Shown: positions 49,703 to 58,002, counted from the first letter of the stretch. The stretch is 64,000 bases of DNA from Trileptium ribeirensis (GCA_030248225.1 JASANE010026831.1:62001-126000); one strand, 5' to 3'. The notes: generated by a model not told the origin, from the sequence alone. Numbers and translations: made by a program.

Positions 49703-49707
49703 AAAAA
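49697..49707 (+). promoter_or_regulatory. Element motif copy 5 (variant)
   Basis: ACATGAAAAAA; ATG at 49735, 38 nt from motif start. Contains the ATPase stop codon. Confidence 0.6.
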
Positions 49708-49734
49708 CACGTTATCGTGATATCTATAAAAGAT

Positions 49735-50020
49735 ATGGAACGTCATTCCGCAACAATATCTCTGTCCTGTGCCTTGCTTAAAACTGACAAGAAATGTGTT
49801 AAAAAATTTTATGAAGTCTGCCCTCGTATCGGTAATCAAGTCTTTGAGTGAAATTTGTTATAATATTTTATATGGAAACATTCCTCTTACTGAGCAGCAG
49901 ATTAAGCTGCTACGCAAGCAACGTTCTACAATTTACAAACTATCGGCTTTGAAGTTGTCTGATAACACGAAAAGACAACATGTTACAATGGATCTTTTAA
50001 AAACATTAATTGCAGTATGA
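49735..50020 (+). pseudogene. Small Maverick-type helical protein, frame change near the start
   Basis: The main open part (from about 49769) reads VIKSLSEICYNILYGNIPLT and then LLRKQRSTIYKLS, ending TMDLLKTLIAV. A short helical protein with the pattern AIsE...NvL.GNipL...kLrk.k..l..L is common in Mavericks next to the packaging ATPase; this is from memory of the family and its function is unknown. The ATG at 49735 is in a different frame from the main part, so one frame change is needed. Its TGA overlaps the next ATG (ATGA). Confidence 0.55.
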
Positions 50021-50424
50021 CCAAGCGATATCTGCTAGTGGCTCCCAGCTGGTTAGAGAAACAAACTCAAACTAATGGAGAACCAGTGAAAGTAGGCGTA
50101 GATACACTTTAGTACAAGCCAAAGGAAGATATTTCAAGTCTATTTTTCAAGCGCCTACAGTCCAAGGTCAAACTCCTTTCCAGTCATTTGAAAACCGTAA
50201 AGCAAGATGCAAACAATCGTTTTGAGTATAATGACGGAACTGTCGGATCAACACTTTACGATATAGTAAAGTATTTGGTAACCGACAGCGGAAAATTTTC
50301 AGCTCCCCGTCCAATAGACATTGACCAATTTCGAACAGAGTATATGCAGGGGGTACCGATTGGGGCTCTAGGGAGAGGCAAGGAAGTACATGAAAAAAGT
50401 ATCGACTGGAATCGTTTATATTGA
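50017..50424 (+). pseudogene. Small Maverick-type protein with internal stop
   Basis: Starts MTKRYLLVAPSWLEK, overlapping the previous stop by ATGA. A TAG at 50110-50112 interrupts the frame, which otherwise stays open to TGA at 50422. The later part (GTVGSTLYDIVKYLV, FRTEYMQGVPIGALGRGKE) resembles the C-terminal GSnIvDLvrYal...F...L...nVP pattern of a short hypothetical protein common in Mavericks. Function unknown. Confidence 0.55.
50388..50399 (+). promoter_or_regulatory. Element motif copy 6 (NADAR gene, variant)
   Basis: ACATGAAAAAAG, within the upstream coding frame; ATG at 50430, 42 nt from motif start. Confidence 0.6.
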
Positions 50425-50429
50425 ACAAT

Positions 50430-50969
50430 ATGTCAACATCAACTACATTCAAGATTTGTGAATCGAAAGACGGTCGAGCCTTGGCGCTATTTGCTACAGG
50501 CTACTGTCCGTTGAGCAACGTACATGTCGCTGACTTCAAAGTAGGTGATATGACGTATAGTAGTATTCAGCAATATTATGAATCGGAAATGGCGAATTAC
50601 TTCAACTGCTATGAAGCAAGATATGAAATACTGATGGAACGATCTCCCAAGAAGATAATAAATATTGGGAAAAATTTAAAATTTTACGATCAACCAGAAT
50701 GGGACAAGGTCAAGTATGACGTCGTACTTAAAGCAATGGAGGCTAAAGCCAGTGAACATAACCCCACCCACGACCTGTTCATGTCTACAAAAAATGCTGT
50801 GATTGCAGAGGCAAGTAAATTTGGTAACGGGATTGGACTATATATAGAAGACGCAAACGTCAACGACATCAGTCTTTGGACTAAAGAAAACTGGTACGGT
50901 CGTCTTTGGATGTCAGTTCGCTATGGACTTCAAAATAACCAACTTAGTGGTAAAGACTACAGCCAGTAA
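50430..50969 (+). CDS. NADAR-domain (YbiA-like) protein, intact
   Basis: NADAR proteins are N-glycosidases that act on ADP-ribose-type substrates, including ADP-ribosyl modifications and riboflavin intermediates in bacteria; several sit in conflict systems. This 179-codon gene is open throughout. Domain hallmarks: CPLSNVHVADFKVGDMTYSS and IQQYYESEMA near the N-terminus; PEWDKVKYDVVLKAMEAKAS in the middle; LFMSTKNAVIAEAS, the GNGIGLY turn, and WYGRLWMSVR at the end. That is the usual NADAR order PLSNF...Y.S.EQYY..., W...R...M..al..K, L..T....L.EAs, WGiG and N.LG..LM.vR. It lies between a Maverick hypothetical gene and the TBP-like gene, whose ATG overlaps its 3' end. That it stays open while most neighbours are broken may mean recent use or chance. 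Its substrate here is unknown. Confidence 0.75.
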   Translation: MSTSTTFKICESKDGRALALFATGYCPLSNVHVADFKVGDMTYSSIQQYYESEMANYFNCYEARYEILMERSPKKIINIGKNLKFYDQPEWDKVKYDVVLKAMEAKASEHNPTHDLFMSTKNAVIAEASKFGNGIGLYIEDANVNDISLWTKENWYGRLWMSVRYGLQNNQLSGKDYSQ

Positions 50970-51401
50970 TAACATTAACTTGCTAGAACTCAGTAGTGTT
51001 CTACAGCGATTACGATACAACCCACGACGTTTTCGCGCTAGTTGTCAAGCGGAAGTGTGATGGTATGGCCAAATGGCAAACTATTGTTTCTGGCATACAA
51101 ATCAATGGATGACTTGCGTTCGGATGCGAAGATTTTTAAGAAAATTTTGAAAAACTTTGGATACTGGACTGATGAATTTGAAATTTGTTCAGTAACTGGT
51201 GTGTGTAAATGTAATGCTGCTATCGATTGTATGAAAAGCTGAGAGGCGATTACACTATACCGGAATTATTTCCAAGTTTGAGTTTTAGACATAAGAGTGG
51301 GGCATTGTCCGTCTTTAGAACAGGGAAAATTGTAATAACAGGTGTAAAGTCTCTTGGTAATATGTATGATATTGTAAACGATATATGTAAATTAATTTTT
51401 T
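50923..51401 (+). pseudogene. TATA-binding-protein-like gene, two frameshifts
   Basis: About 160 codons resembling the two-repeat saddle of TBP. Frame one (ATG 50923, overlapping the NADAR 3' end) gives FKITNLVVKTTAS, LLELSSVLQRL and RYNPRRFRA, like TBP's INVVSTVNL...[22 protein letters not shown]. Frame two (about 51045-51235) gives PNGKLLFLAYKSMDDLRS and IFKKILKNFGY, like SSGKMVCTGAKSEEDSR...RIIQKLGF. Frame three (about 51220-51401) gives YTIPELFPSLSF, GKIVITGVKS and IYDIVNDI-like MYDIVNDICKL, matching repeat 2 (YEPELFPGL...SGKVVLTGAKVR..IYEAF). The order and spacing match both repeats. The breaks are two single-step frame changes and no element motif precedes its ATG at the usual distance. 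TBP-like genes are known in some large DNA viruses; I do not know of one in Mavericks. Confidence 0.72.
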
Positions 51402-51429
51402 GAAATAAAGAGAAAAAAACAACAGCACT

Positions 51430-51440
51430 ACATGAAAAGG
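51430..51440 (+). promoter_or_regulatory. Element motif copy 7
   Basis: ACATGAAAAGG; ATG at 51468, 38 nt from motif start. Preceded by AAATAAAGAG, an A run and GCAC. Confidence 0.75.
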
Positions 51441-51467
51441 CTATAATGCTATTTATAAACAGCTTAA

Positions 51468-51812
51468 ATGGAGATTATTGTTGTGAGAAAGTTAAATGAT
51501 TTGACAGTACAGCTTCCTGTACCAATTGAAGCTGATTACGTCCTTGTGATGGGTTACAAGTTATTTGGATCCATAGATAAAAATAAAATGCCTTACATGA
51601 TAAAGGCAAATTTTATTGAACCTAAAATTTTAAATTGTGGTTTTACAGAAACCCTTTGTGTTTTAACTGGACAAAAAGTGGACACTTGCTCCAAATTGAA
51701 GAATAAATTTACTTCAGACCTAGTTTTTGAGGTTACTGACAACGCAGGAAACAGACTTTCCTCGCTTGCGGATAAATTTTTGTACTTACATTTAAAGTTT
51801 ATAAAAACATGA
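51468..51812 (+). CDS. Small beta-rich protein of unknown function
   Basis: 114 codons, open, ATG 38 nt after a motif copy, and its stop TGA lies in the next motif. Alternating hydrophobic segments (EIIVVRKLNDLTVQLPVPI, ADYVLVMGYKLFG, FLYLHLKFI) suggest a beta-rich fold with no membrane segment. It sits just before the basic protein and the major capsid protein, so a virion component such as a minor capsid protein is possible. I do not recognise it. Confidence 0.6.
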   Translation: MEIIVVRKLNDLTVQLPVPIEADYVLVMGYKLFGSIDKNKMPYMIKANFIEPKILNCGFTETLCVLTGQKVDTCSKLKNKFTSDLVFEVTDNAGNRLSSLADKFLYLHLKFIKT

Positions 51813-51817
51813 AAAGG
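51807..51817 (+). promoter_or_regulatory. Element motif copy 8
   Basis: ACATGAAAAGG; ATG at 51844, 37 nt from motif start. Contains the upstream stop TGA. Confidence 0.75.
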
Positions 51818-51843
51818 ATTTCAGTCTGTTAATATTTAAAACA

Positions 51844-52002
51844 ATGTCTATTAGTGTGAAAATCAACCCAGTTTTCCAGGGACAGAGACAAAAACCCAAG
51901 CGCAAGAATCTGAAACCTAAGCGAAAATCCCTCAAAACTAGGAGAAAAACTTTAAAGCGTAAAGTTGTTACACAAACGGTTAAAAACATGAAAAGAAATT
52001 GA
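51844..52002 (+). CDS. 52-aa very basic protein, core-protein-like
   Basis: More than a third of the residues are Lys or Arg, in repeated steps such as KPKRKNLKPKRKSLKTRRK. There is no hydrophobic core. Position just before the major capsid gene, and size and composition, resemble the small DNA-condensing core proteins of adenovirus-type virions (pX/mu class). Homology cannot be shown from composition alone. It is too short for most gene finders; support comes from the motif copy 37 nt before the ATG. Confidence 0.6.
   Translation: MSISVKINPVFQGQRQKPKRKNLKPKRKSLKTRRKTLKRKVVTQTVKNMKRN
51986..51996 (+). promoter_or_regulatory. Element motif copy 9 (major capsid)
   Basis: ACATGAAAAGA, overlapping the last codons (NMKRN) of the basic protein; ATG at 52033, 47 nt from motif start. 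Confidence 0.7.
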
Positions 52003-52032
52003 GACATTTAAAATCTAAGAAAATTTTCTAAT

Positions 52033-53343
52033 ATGGAAAACAGCAACCTTGACTGGAGTCGAAAGCCTCGACAACAAAATGAGATTGAAAGCTGTCAGCT
52101 TGTCGAGTTTACCAGTGTCAGCGGACAACAGATTGAGGATGCTGCAACACCACTGGAATTTAAGATTCCAAAGTCCGACTACTTGGTGGATATGAATCAG
52201 CTGTTTCTCAAATTCAAAGTAAAGCTGATCACTAAATCGGAAGCTCAAACACCCAAAGCCCCAGCCAACAAGTCACCTCCAAAGAAACGAAATAAAAGAC
52301 AAACCCTTGCAGTTGTACCTTGTAATCAATTTGGTTATGCAGTATTTAGTCAAGTTGACGTCAAAATCAACAATGAAATTATAACATCAAACCAAGCAAA
52401 CTATCCTTGGATGACCTATATCTTAAACCTTTTACATTACTCAAGGGAAGAGCGAGACTATCATCTTCGTACTGCTCTTTGGTTTCAAGATAGTGCTTAT
52501 TCTATGGATAGTTTCGAAGACAATGAAGGTGCTACAGCTAGACAAGCGTACTTTTTCAACAGTGATGAGTAAACATTATACCTACCAGCGGTAACTTCGG
52601 TTATATTCAATGGCGGATATCTACCACCACAGACGGATGTATCGTTGAAATTTGCTAGAAGTGCTCTAACACAAATTGTTCAAGCAAAAGACAATGCTCA
52701 ATGTAATATGATCATCAGCGAACCGATACTCAGAGCAAGTCTCTTGAAGCTAAAAAGTGGTCCTCTAGATTACTATGATAAGATATAATGATCGAAGGGT
52801 GCTCTCTACCCCTGCGTGACGTATGAGCTGCGAACATTTGGTTTAGGGAAAGATAATCAAAACTTTGACTATACGGTGTTTGAGGACGACCTACCTCGAA
52901 GGATATTTGTGTGGATGGTGTCAAAAGACACTTATGATGGAAACGTAAGCAAGAATATCTACAATCTAAAGCTTCCGGAGATGTCAAAGTTTCAAGTGCT
53001 TGTTAATAATCTAACTTTACCTGGACAAACACCGCTTGTTGTTAACACAAAAAGCTGTCCTGAGGTTTATGCAAGTCTGTTACATGGACTAAACTATCGG
53101 AACCGGGATCTCGGCTTCTCTCCTATCGACATGTTTGGAGGGTTTGGGATATTTGTTGTGGACGTGTCTCCAGATCATTCAAGCAGTTGCGGCAACTATG
53201 TTTCGAAAGTGAAGGATGGCAATCTTAGGTTGATAATGGACTTTGCAAAAACTCTAAACGAATCTATGGTTCTATTTGTGATGGGTGAATTTACGAAGAC
53301 TTTGAAGATGAGTAAAGATGATAATAAAATTGAATGGATTTAA
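52033..53343 (+). pseudogene. Double-jelly-roll major capsid protein with internal stops
   Basis: Main capsid subunit. One frame runs the full 436 codons, interrupted by TAA at 52570-52572 and by TAA plus TGA at 52786-52791. The N-terminal jelly-roll shows the Maverick pattern LEFKIPKSDYLVDMNQLFLK, then VVPCNQFGYAVFSQVDVKIN and YPWMTYILNLLHYSREERD. The later part (VNNLTLPGQTP, MVLFVMGEFTK) ends the second jelly-roll. No frame change is needed, only stops, which points to point mutation rather than indel error. The gene is followed by AATAAA and an A run. Confidence 0.85.
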
Positions 53344-53399
53344 TGTTTGTGTTTAAATGTGTTGTTGAATTTATATAATAAAAAACCAAAAAAAATTGC

Positions 53400-53410
53400 A
53401 CATGAAAAGG
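53400..53410 (+). promoter_or_regulatory. Element motif copy 10
   Basis: ACATGAAAAGG; ATG at 53438, 38 nt from motif start. Preceded by AATAAAAAACC, an A run and TTGCAC. Confidence 0.75.
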
Positions 53411-53437
53411 ATTTGTACATGATTTTAGGTATTCAAT

Positions 53438-53614
53438 ATGGATACCATACGAAATTTTTTCTCAAAGCGAAAGCGTGAGGAAGAACAAATTCGTGAGCTG
53501 AAACGACAGATTGGTGTACTACGCGAGCAGGAGGCTCTGGGAATGGACGTACCGGATACATTCCCACCCTCTGTGGAATTGAGGGAACTGCTGCGGAAAC
53601 GTCGAAAGAAGTAA
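53438..53614 (+). CDS. 58-aa coiled-coil, basic-ended protein
   Basis: Open frame with a nuclear-signal-like start (SKRKREEEQIRELK), a predicted amphipathic helix with heptad leucines/isoleucines (IRELKRQIGVLREQEAL) and a basic end (LLRKRRKK). A motif copy lies 38 nt before the ATG. Family unknown. It could be a small virion or regulatory protein. Confidence 0.6.
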   Translation: MDTIRNFFSKRKREEEQIRELKRQIGVLREQEALGMDVPDTFPPSVELRELLRKRRKK

Positions 53615-53632
53615 CTACACCAGTGGTCGTGT

Positions 53633-53923
53633 TTGGAATGGGATGGTAAAACATCCCGCACATTATCTTTGATTAAATGCTCAGTAATAATACTATGGGT
53701 GTATAGGTTGCTTGTTTGGAAACCAACTGACAGTTGCATCTTAGATGGCAGGTTACCGGCTCGAAGTGTCTACCGTAACACGTTGCCAACAGAGCAGGCA
53801 ATCGTATCAGTTGGATTGGTACAAGCAACAAAAAAGGGTGGTAATCCTAGCGCTAATCCAGCATACCTAATGCCAGACGCTAAAAAACGCGTTCCGCTAT
53901 TTTACGTCCCAGGTGGGACGTGA
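53633..53923 (+). other. Doubtful open frame after the coiled-coil gene
   Basis: 97 codons with one hydrophobic stretch (SVIILWVYRLLVW). No element motif precedes it and I recognise no domain. It may be the eroded remainder of a right-end gene. Confidence 0.25.
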
Positions 53924-54039
53924 GGATAATGCCGTATGTGTTGAGAATGACAGATCATCTGGGCACATGGTGGAAAGAAATGACAACCCATCTCTGTATT
54001 ATCCATTTGGTAGCATCACCTCTGCAGTGTTTATGTATT

Positions 54040-54310
54040 TTTTTTGTTTGACATTGTATGGCATAGTATTGCGTTACAGGATTTGCTCACTTTTACAAAA
54101 AGCATCTTATAAGTACACCCTGCATTCGCCGGTCAACCAGGTCTGATCAGAAGCACGGGTGCACTGTATGTCAGTCAGACCCAGTCAACGCAGAGGTACA
54201 TGTGTCCTGCATTGTCAGCCAACATGTCAGCGCAGTGACACTATAAGAAGCAATCTGTAAAAGATTGCAAGTCCTGTAAGGCAAGACTCTGCCATAAAAT
54301 GTCTTATAGG
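54040..54310. repeat. Imperfect inverted repeat, arms of about 100 bp
   Basis: The arm around 54047-54115 (GGCATAGTATTGCGTTACAG, CACTTTTACAAAAAGC, TTATAAG) is mirrored by 54240-54305 (CTATAAGAAGCAATCTGTAA, CCTGTAAGGCAAGACTCTGCC). It is centred near 54175. This could be a fold-back element or the degraded right end of the Maverick. Confidence 0.6.
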
Positions 54311-55726
54311 CCAGACTCAGCCTCTTCAACGTCGTCTTCGTCGTGTGGATTGAAACAAACTTTGATGAAAACTGACACTGACAGTCTTCTTTTATAATGC
54401 TCAAAACGCTCGAGGTAAATACTTTGAAAGAATGTTTAATTTTGACAAACTTTTGATCCATTAGCAAAATTTTGTGAAAATTTCAGTTGAAAGTTTCGTT
54501 AAAATTGTAATTTCACACCTGGTTGCAACTTTTATGCCAATGGCAAAGTCAAAAATCGATTAAAAATACATTAGCTACGCTTCAGTGCAAAAAGCTCGCT
54601 AATCACCATCTCAAAAACCGATTAAAATGATTGAGCCTAATTGCCTAACTTTTTGATTGACAAAATTTGCCTAATTACCAAGTCAAAAACCCACTAAAAA
54701 TCCATTAGTGACTATAATTAAAAATTAAGAGCTAGCGGCAACTTTTAAGGTGAAGTTTTTGCCAAACTTCATACCAAACACCTTAATTATAAATAAAATC
54801 TGACCATCTGTATATAAATATATATAATTAAACATATAAATGGATGTATTTATGTTAAAACGATTACAAATTATGATATAACATCATATGGAAAAATTAA
54901 CTTCATTTCTGTGCAAGTCATAATGTTTAAATTTGAACTTGAAACTTACGCTAGTTACGTTTTATCCAAAATAATTATTACATATTGATAAATATAGTTG
55001 CATGGCAAGAAGACGTACACATTCATTTTAGTGTTGCATCGATGCATAAGTGCTATCTTTCGTAATTATTGTTCAATTTTTATTTATCAATTGTTTATGA
55101 TAAAGCCTTGAAGAAAAATGTGACGCTTATGTCAAACTACGTTATGTTCTCTGTGGAACGACGCGGTCTGGATTTGCGTCATTTACTTCGCTTTTAAGGG
55201 AGACTAGTTTGCTCAGTTATATCCTGTGCCCACTTTTCGTGCTATCCTGTCCAACTTTGTACGAGACATTGTAGAAAACGGTCTAATTTACTCAAATAGG
55301 ATTTTGAGAAAAAAGTGCAAAGATGATTTTGAAGTTTGAGACGAAGTTGAATGCCTACACCCGAACCCCCAAACCTAAATCCTACGCCAAAGTGTGGAGC
55401 CTGCGTCTAAGTCCAGCCTATTCAAGCTAATTACTCAGCAAAAATTTTATACAGATGAGACGATACGGATACTAATTTTTTCTATTTATTGCCGTATTGC
55501 GTTACATATATTTTAGCTGTTAAATCATTTTTTTCTTTAACTATTAATCACAAAATTATTACTAAACTATAATAAGAAATTATATATTAAAACATAAATA
55601 TTAAAAAAATTATTTATTTATTAATTTAACGTAACTTAAAGCGAATCAGAAAGAAAAAAACTTTTTTTACTCTTACACCAACGATAGAAGTGAGTCAAAC
55701 ATTTGTGCATAGACATATTATATTAA
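54311..55726. other. Spacer between Maverick and gypsy copies
   Basis: AT-rich. Around 54540-54710 short units such as AAGTCAAAAATCGATTAAAA recur three times. No gene seen. Confidence 0.45.
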
Positions 55727-56547
55727 TGTAACGTGCCGGGTGTACAGGTCTGTGACAGACGCGCCCGTCCGCTCTAGCAACCGAGCACATCCGAATTGTT
55801 CGATCTGGTCGAGTAACAAACGCACCCGTCCGCGAAAGCAAACGAGTATGTCCGCAGAGCAAGTTTGTTTTGTTGCCGATAGCGCAGCCTCCACCCGTCC
55901 GCTGTAGCAGCCGGGTATGCAGTCCGCAAAGGCCAGTGTACGCTCAGCAGCCGAGGTACGTCCGCCAGGCAGCCGCACTCCGTCCGCAGTTGAAAAACCA
56001 ACAAAGGTCTACCGAGCAATAAGCAAACTTCAACTCGACTTTACGCCAAGGAAGTCCAGCCAACCGTTCTCCTAAATCCTGTTCGTTAGTGTCAATTAGC
56101 TTTAGCTACCACTGTGAAACCCAAATGTCCTAGTTGTTGCTGTCTGAGTGCTGTGGTAATAACACAAATCAAACCAACAGCAGCCGATGGTGGAATACCA
56201 GCCGCGACGGTATAATACAAGCAGAACTAGCGAACAACAGAAATTGACTTTATTATAGCAACTAAATCACGAGGCATAAAACTATAAGACTGCTCTCAAC
56301 CCAAAAGATTCCAGTTTATATACAGTTGCAAATACCGACGCCAACACAGATTTTGCTTCATTTCATCTCTGTAAAACACAAAATGTTAGAACCGAAAAAC
56401 TGAATCTTGCAGAATATTTCAAAACTAAAGTTCTATAGACAAAACAAAAACAATCTTGTATTTTAAAGTTTTTTAAATGAAAAGATTTACATGATGACAT
56501 TTCATATCTCTACATTACATCAACGCCAGGGAATGTTCCTCGTTACA
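55727..56547 (-). repeat. 3' LTR of the left gypsy copy
   Basis: Ends in perfect 7-bp inverted repeats, TGTAACG (55727) and CGTTACA (56541-56547), giving 821 bp. On the minus strand it has TATATAAACTGG as a promoter-like box and AATAAAGTCAATT as a poly(A) signal. It starts 40 nt after the stop of ORF3. Near its far end a degenerate CCCGTCCGC...AGCA(A/G)CCG unit recurs four to five times (55755-55990). No 5' LTR is present. Confidence 0.75.
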
Positions 56548-56587
56548 TTCGTCCCTCAAACGGCAAGTATGGCCCCCATACTTAAGA

Positions 56588-57829
56588 TCATCGTTGCCAC
56601 TGTTTCGCAGTTGGTCCTTTACCCCAGTAACGTTGCGAATGTCTTCGTTCAGCACCAGAACCACGCTTCTTCTTTCGTTTCTGTCGTAAACCGCCTTCCA
56701 TTGCCGCACCTGCCTGGGATGTTGCAGAATCACAACTATGTTGATTCAGGCTAATGCTGTTCAGTGTATTTGTTTCTGATAAACGATGTGAAGTAACTTT
56801 ATCATTAATTGTTACATTCGATAGTCCCGTAATAGCATATCTTTTTGTCGCAAACGCTGACGATTTGTCGTTCAGTACCGCCGCTTGCGCTCTTTTCTTT
56901 GCCGCCTTTTCTTCGATCGCAAACCTAGGTAACGGTAATAGCGCAGCAGACTTACCAGTTCGAGGGTCCGACGTAGACGAGTCAGTAGTAGTGCCATACT
57001 TTTCACTGGGTATAACGTAAGGCACTTTGACAATGCCTTTGCCTCTTGGCCCTACTTTCGGTAACGGCGAAACCTCATTCCTGTGCGTTGCGTCGTTACT
57101 TCCGTTTTCTGTTGTGTTGACAGCGTTTACTTTCATGAGCTCAGCATCGCGATATCCAAAAGCATCCGGTGATCTACAGTAAGAACGCAACCGTTTCGTT
57201 TCGGTAAGTTTGAAATTAGTAATTGGATCATATTCAGAATCTTGAGACATCGGAGGTAGCGTTGGCGGAACCAGACGTGAATTCGACCATTTACGCCCGA
57301 ACTCTGGTTGCCAACTGTTGTGCACACTTCGAGAAGCACCATTAGTTCCCGGAACCATATTTCCATTAGACCGTTTCTGTTGAAGTGGAGACCAATATGA
57401 CTCATGCCAGTGGCTGTCTCGTTGCCAATTTGGACGAAAACGTTTCTTCTGCGTTCCCAAATTTATAGAATTATTGTCTTCTCTGTGGATACGTTTCGCC
57501 GATTTGCATTTTGGATTGAGATCAAGTACCTCGGGATCTGCTGAATAATTGAATTTTGCCAATTTGCATTCCATGTTGCACTTAGGTTTATTCGATTTCG
57601 GTATTTTAATTATCTTCGTACATGTCATTGTTTCCACTTGGCGACGCACAATAACTGCATGCTGTTGGCATTCTGGACGAGATACATAATAGTCACCGCC
57701 GAAATTGTAACCAAGACCATCAAACGCGCGGAAACAGGAAAAATCTGGTCTTAGTTGGCGACCACCAAGCGAAAAATCGTTTCCATCGATTAATTCTATT
57801 GTTGGTACTTCACCTAATTCGTCGTCCAT
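56588..57829 (-). CDS. Gypsy-element third ORF (ORF3), unknown function
   Basis: 413 codons, open, starting MDDELGEVPTIELIDGNDFS and ending TAKQWQR. It lies between pol and the 3' LTR, where envelope genes sit in errantiviruses. But it has no signal peptide, no membrane segment and no furin site, so it is not an obvious envelope. It is hydrophilic with basic clusters (RQKRKKKRGSG) and scattered cysteines in the first third (PKCNMECKLAKF). It belongs to the element: the right copy has the same gene at the same place (63697 onward) with about 4 percent nucleotide difference, mostly transitions. No known family comes to mind. Confidence 0.7.
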   Translation of the reverse strand: MDDELGEVPTIELIDGNDFSLGGRQLRPDFSCFRAFDGLGYNFGGDYYVSRPECQQHAVIVRRQVETMTCTKIIKIPKSNKPKCNMECKLAKFNYSADPEVLDLNPKCKSAKRIHREDNNSINLGTQKKRFRPNWQRDSHWHESYWSPLQQKRSNGNMVPGTNGASRSVHNSWQPEFGRKWSNSRLVPPTLPPMSQDSEYDPITNFKLTETKRLRSYCRSPDAFGYRDAELMKVNAVNTTENGSNDATHRNEVSPLPKVGPRGKGIVKVPYVIPSEKYGTTTDSSTSDPRTGKSAALLPLPRFAIEEKAAKKRAQAAVLNDKSSAFATKRYAITGLSNVTINDKVTSHRLSETNTLNSISLNQHSCDSATSQAGAAMEGGLRQKRKKKRGSGAERRHSQRYWGKGPTAKQWQR

Positions 57830-58002
57830 CTCGGCTGATAAAGTACAATATTTGATTATACCGGGTATGCAGTAGTGTTACTAATATAATTGCACGTATA
57901 TCACATATGCTAAAATTAATATTACTTCAATATATAATACACTATATAGATACATAAATTTAAATTTCTTATTTTAAAAGTGAGTCTACTTTGACCAATT
58001 TG

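Larger units (their letters stand above)
42950..54310 (+). mobile_element. Maverick/Polinton (adintovirus-like) element, decayed
   Basis: The block encodes the hallmark set of Mavericks, all rightward: protein-primed DNA polymerase B, chromodomain integrase, A32-type packaging ATPase and double-jelly-roll major capsid protein, plus NADAR and TBP-like genes. Ten copies of ACATGAAAAGR precede its genes. At the left edge ACCTGTCAAA recurs at 42951, 43001 and 43022. I could not find terminal inverted repeats or a target duplication, so both edges are approximate and the ends may be lost. Frameshifts and stops in most long genes mark it as an inactive copy, unless some are assembly errors. No adenain-like protease or penton protein was recognised. 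Confidence 0.92.

Noticed and set aside
42950..54310. Terminal inverted repeats and 6-bp target duplication expected of a Maverick
   Set aside because: I compared the edges by eye and found no convincing inverted match, so none is annotated.
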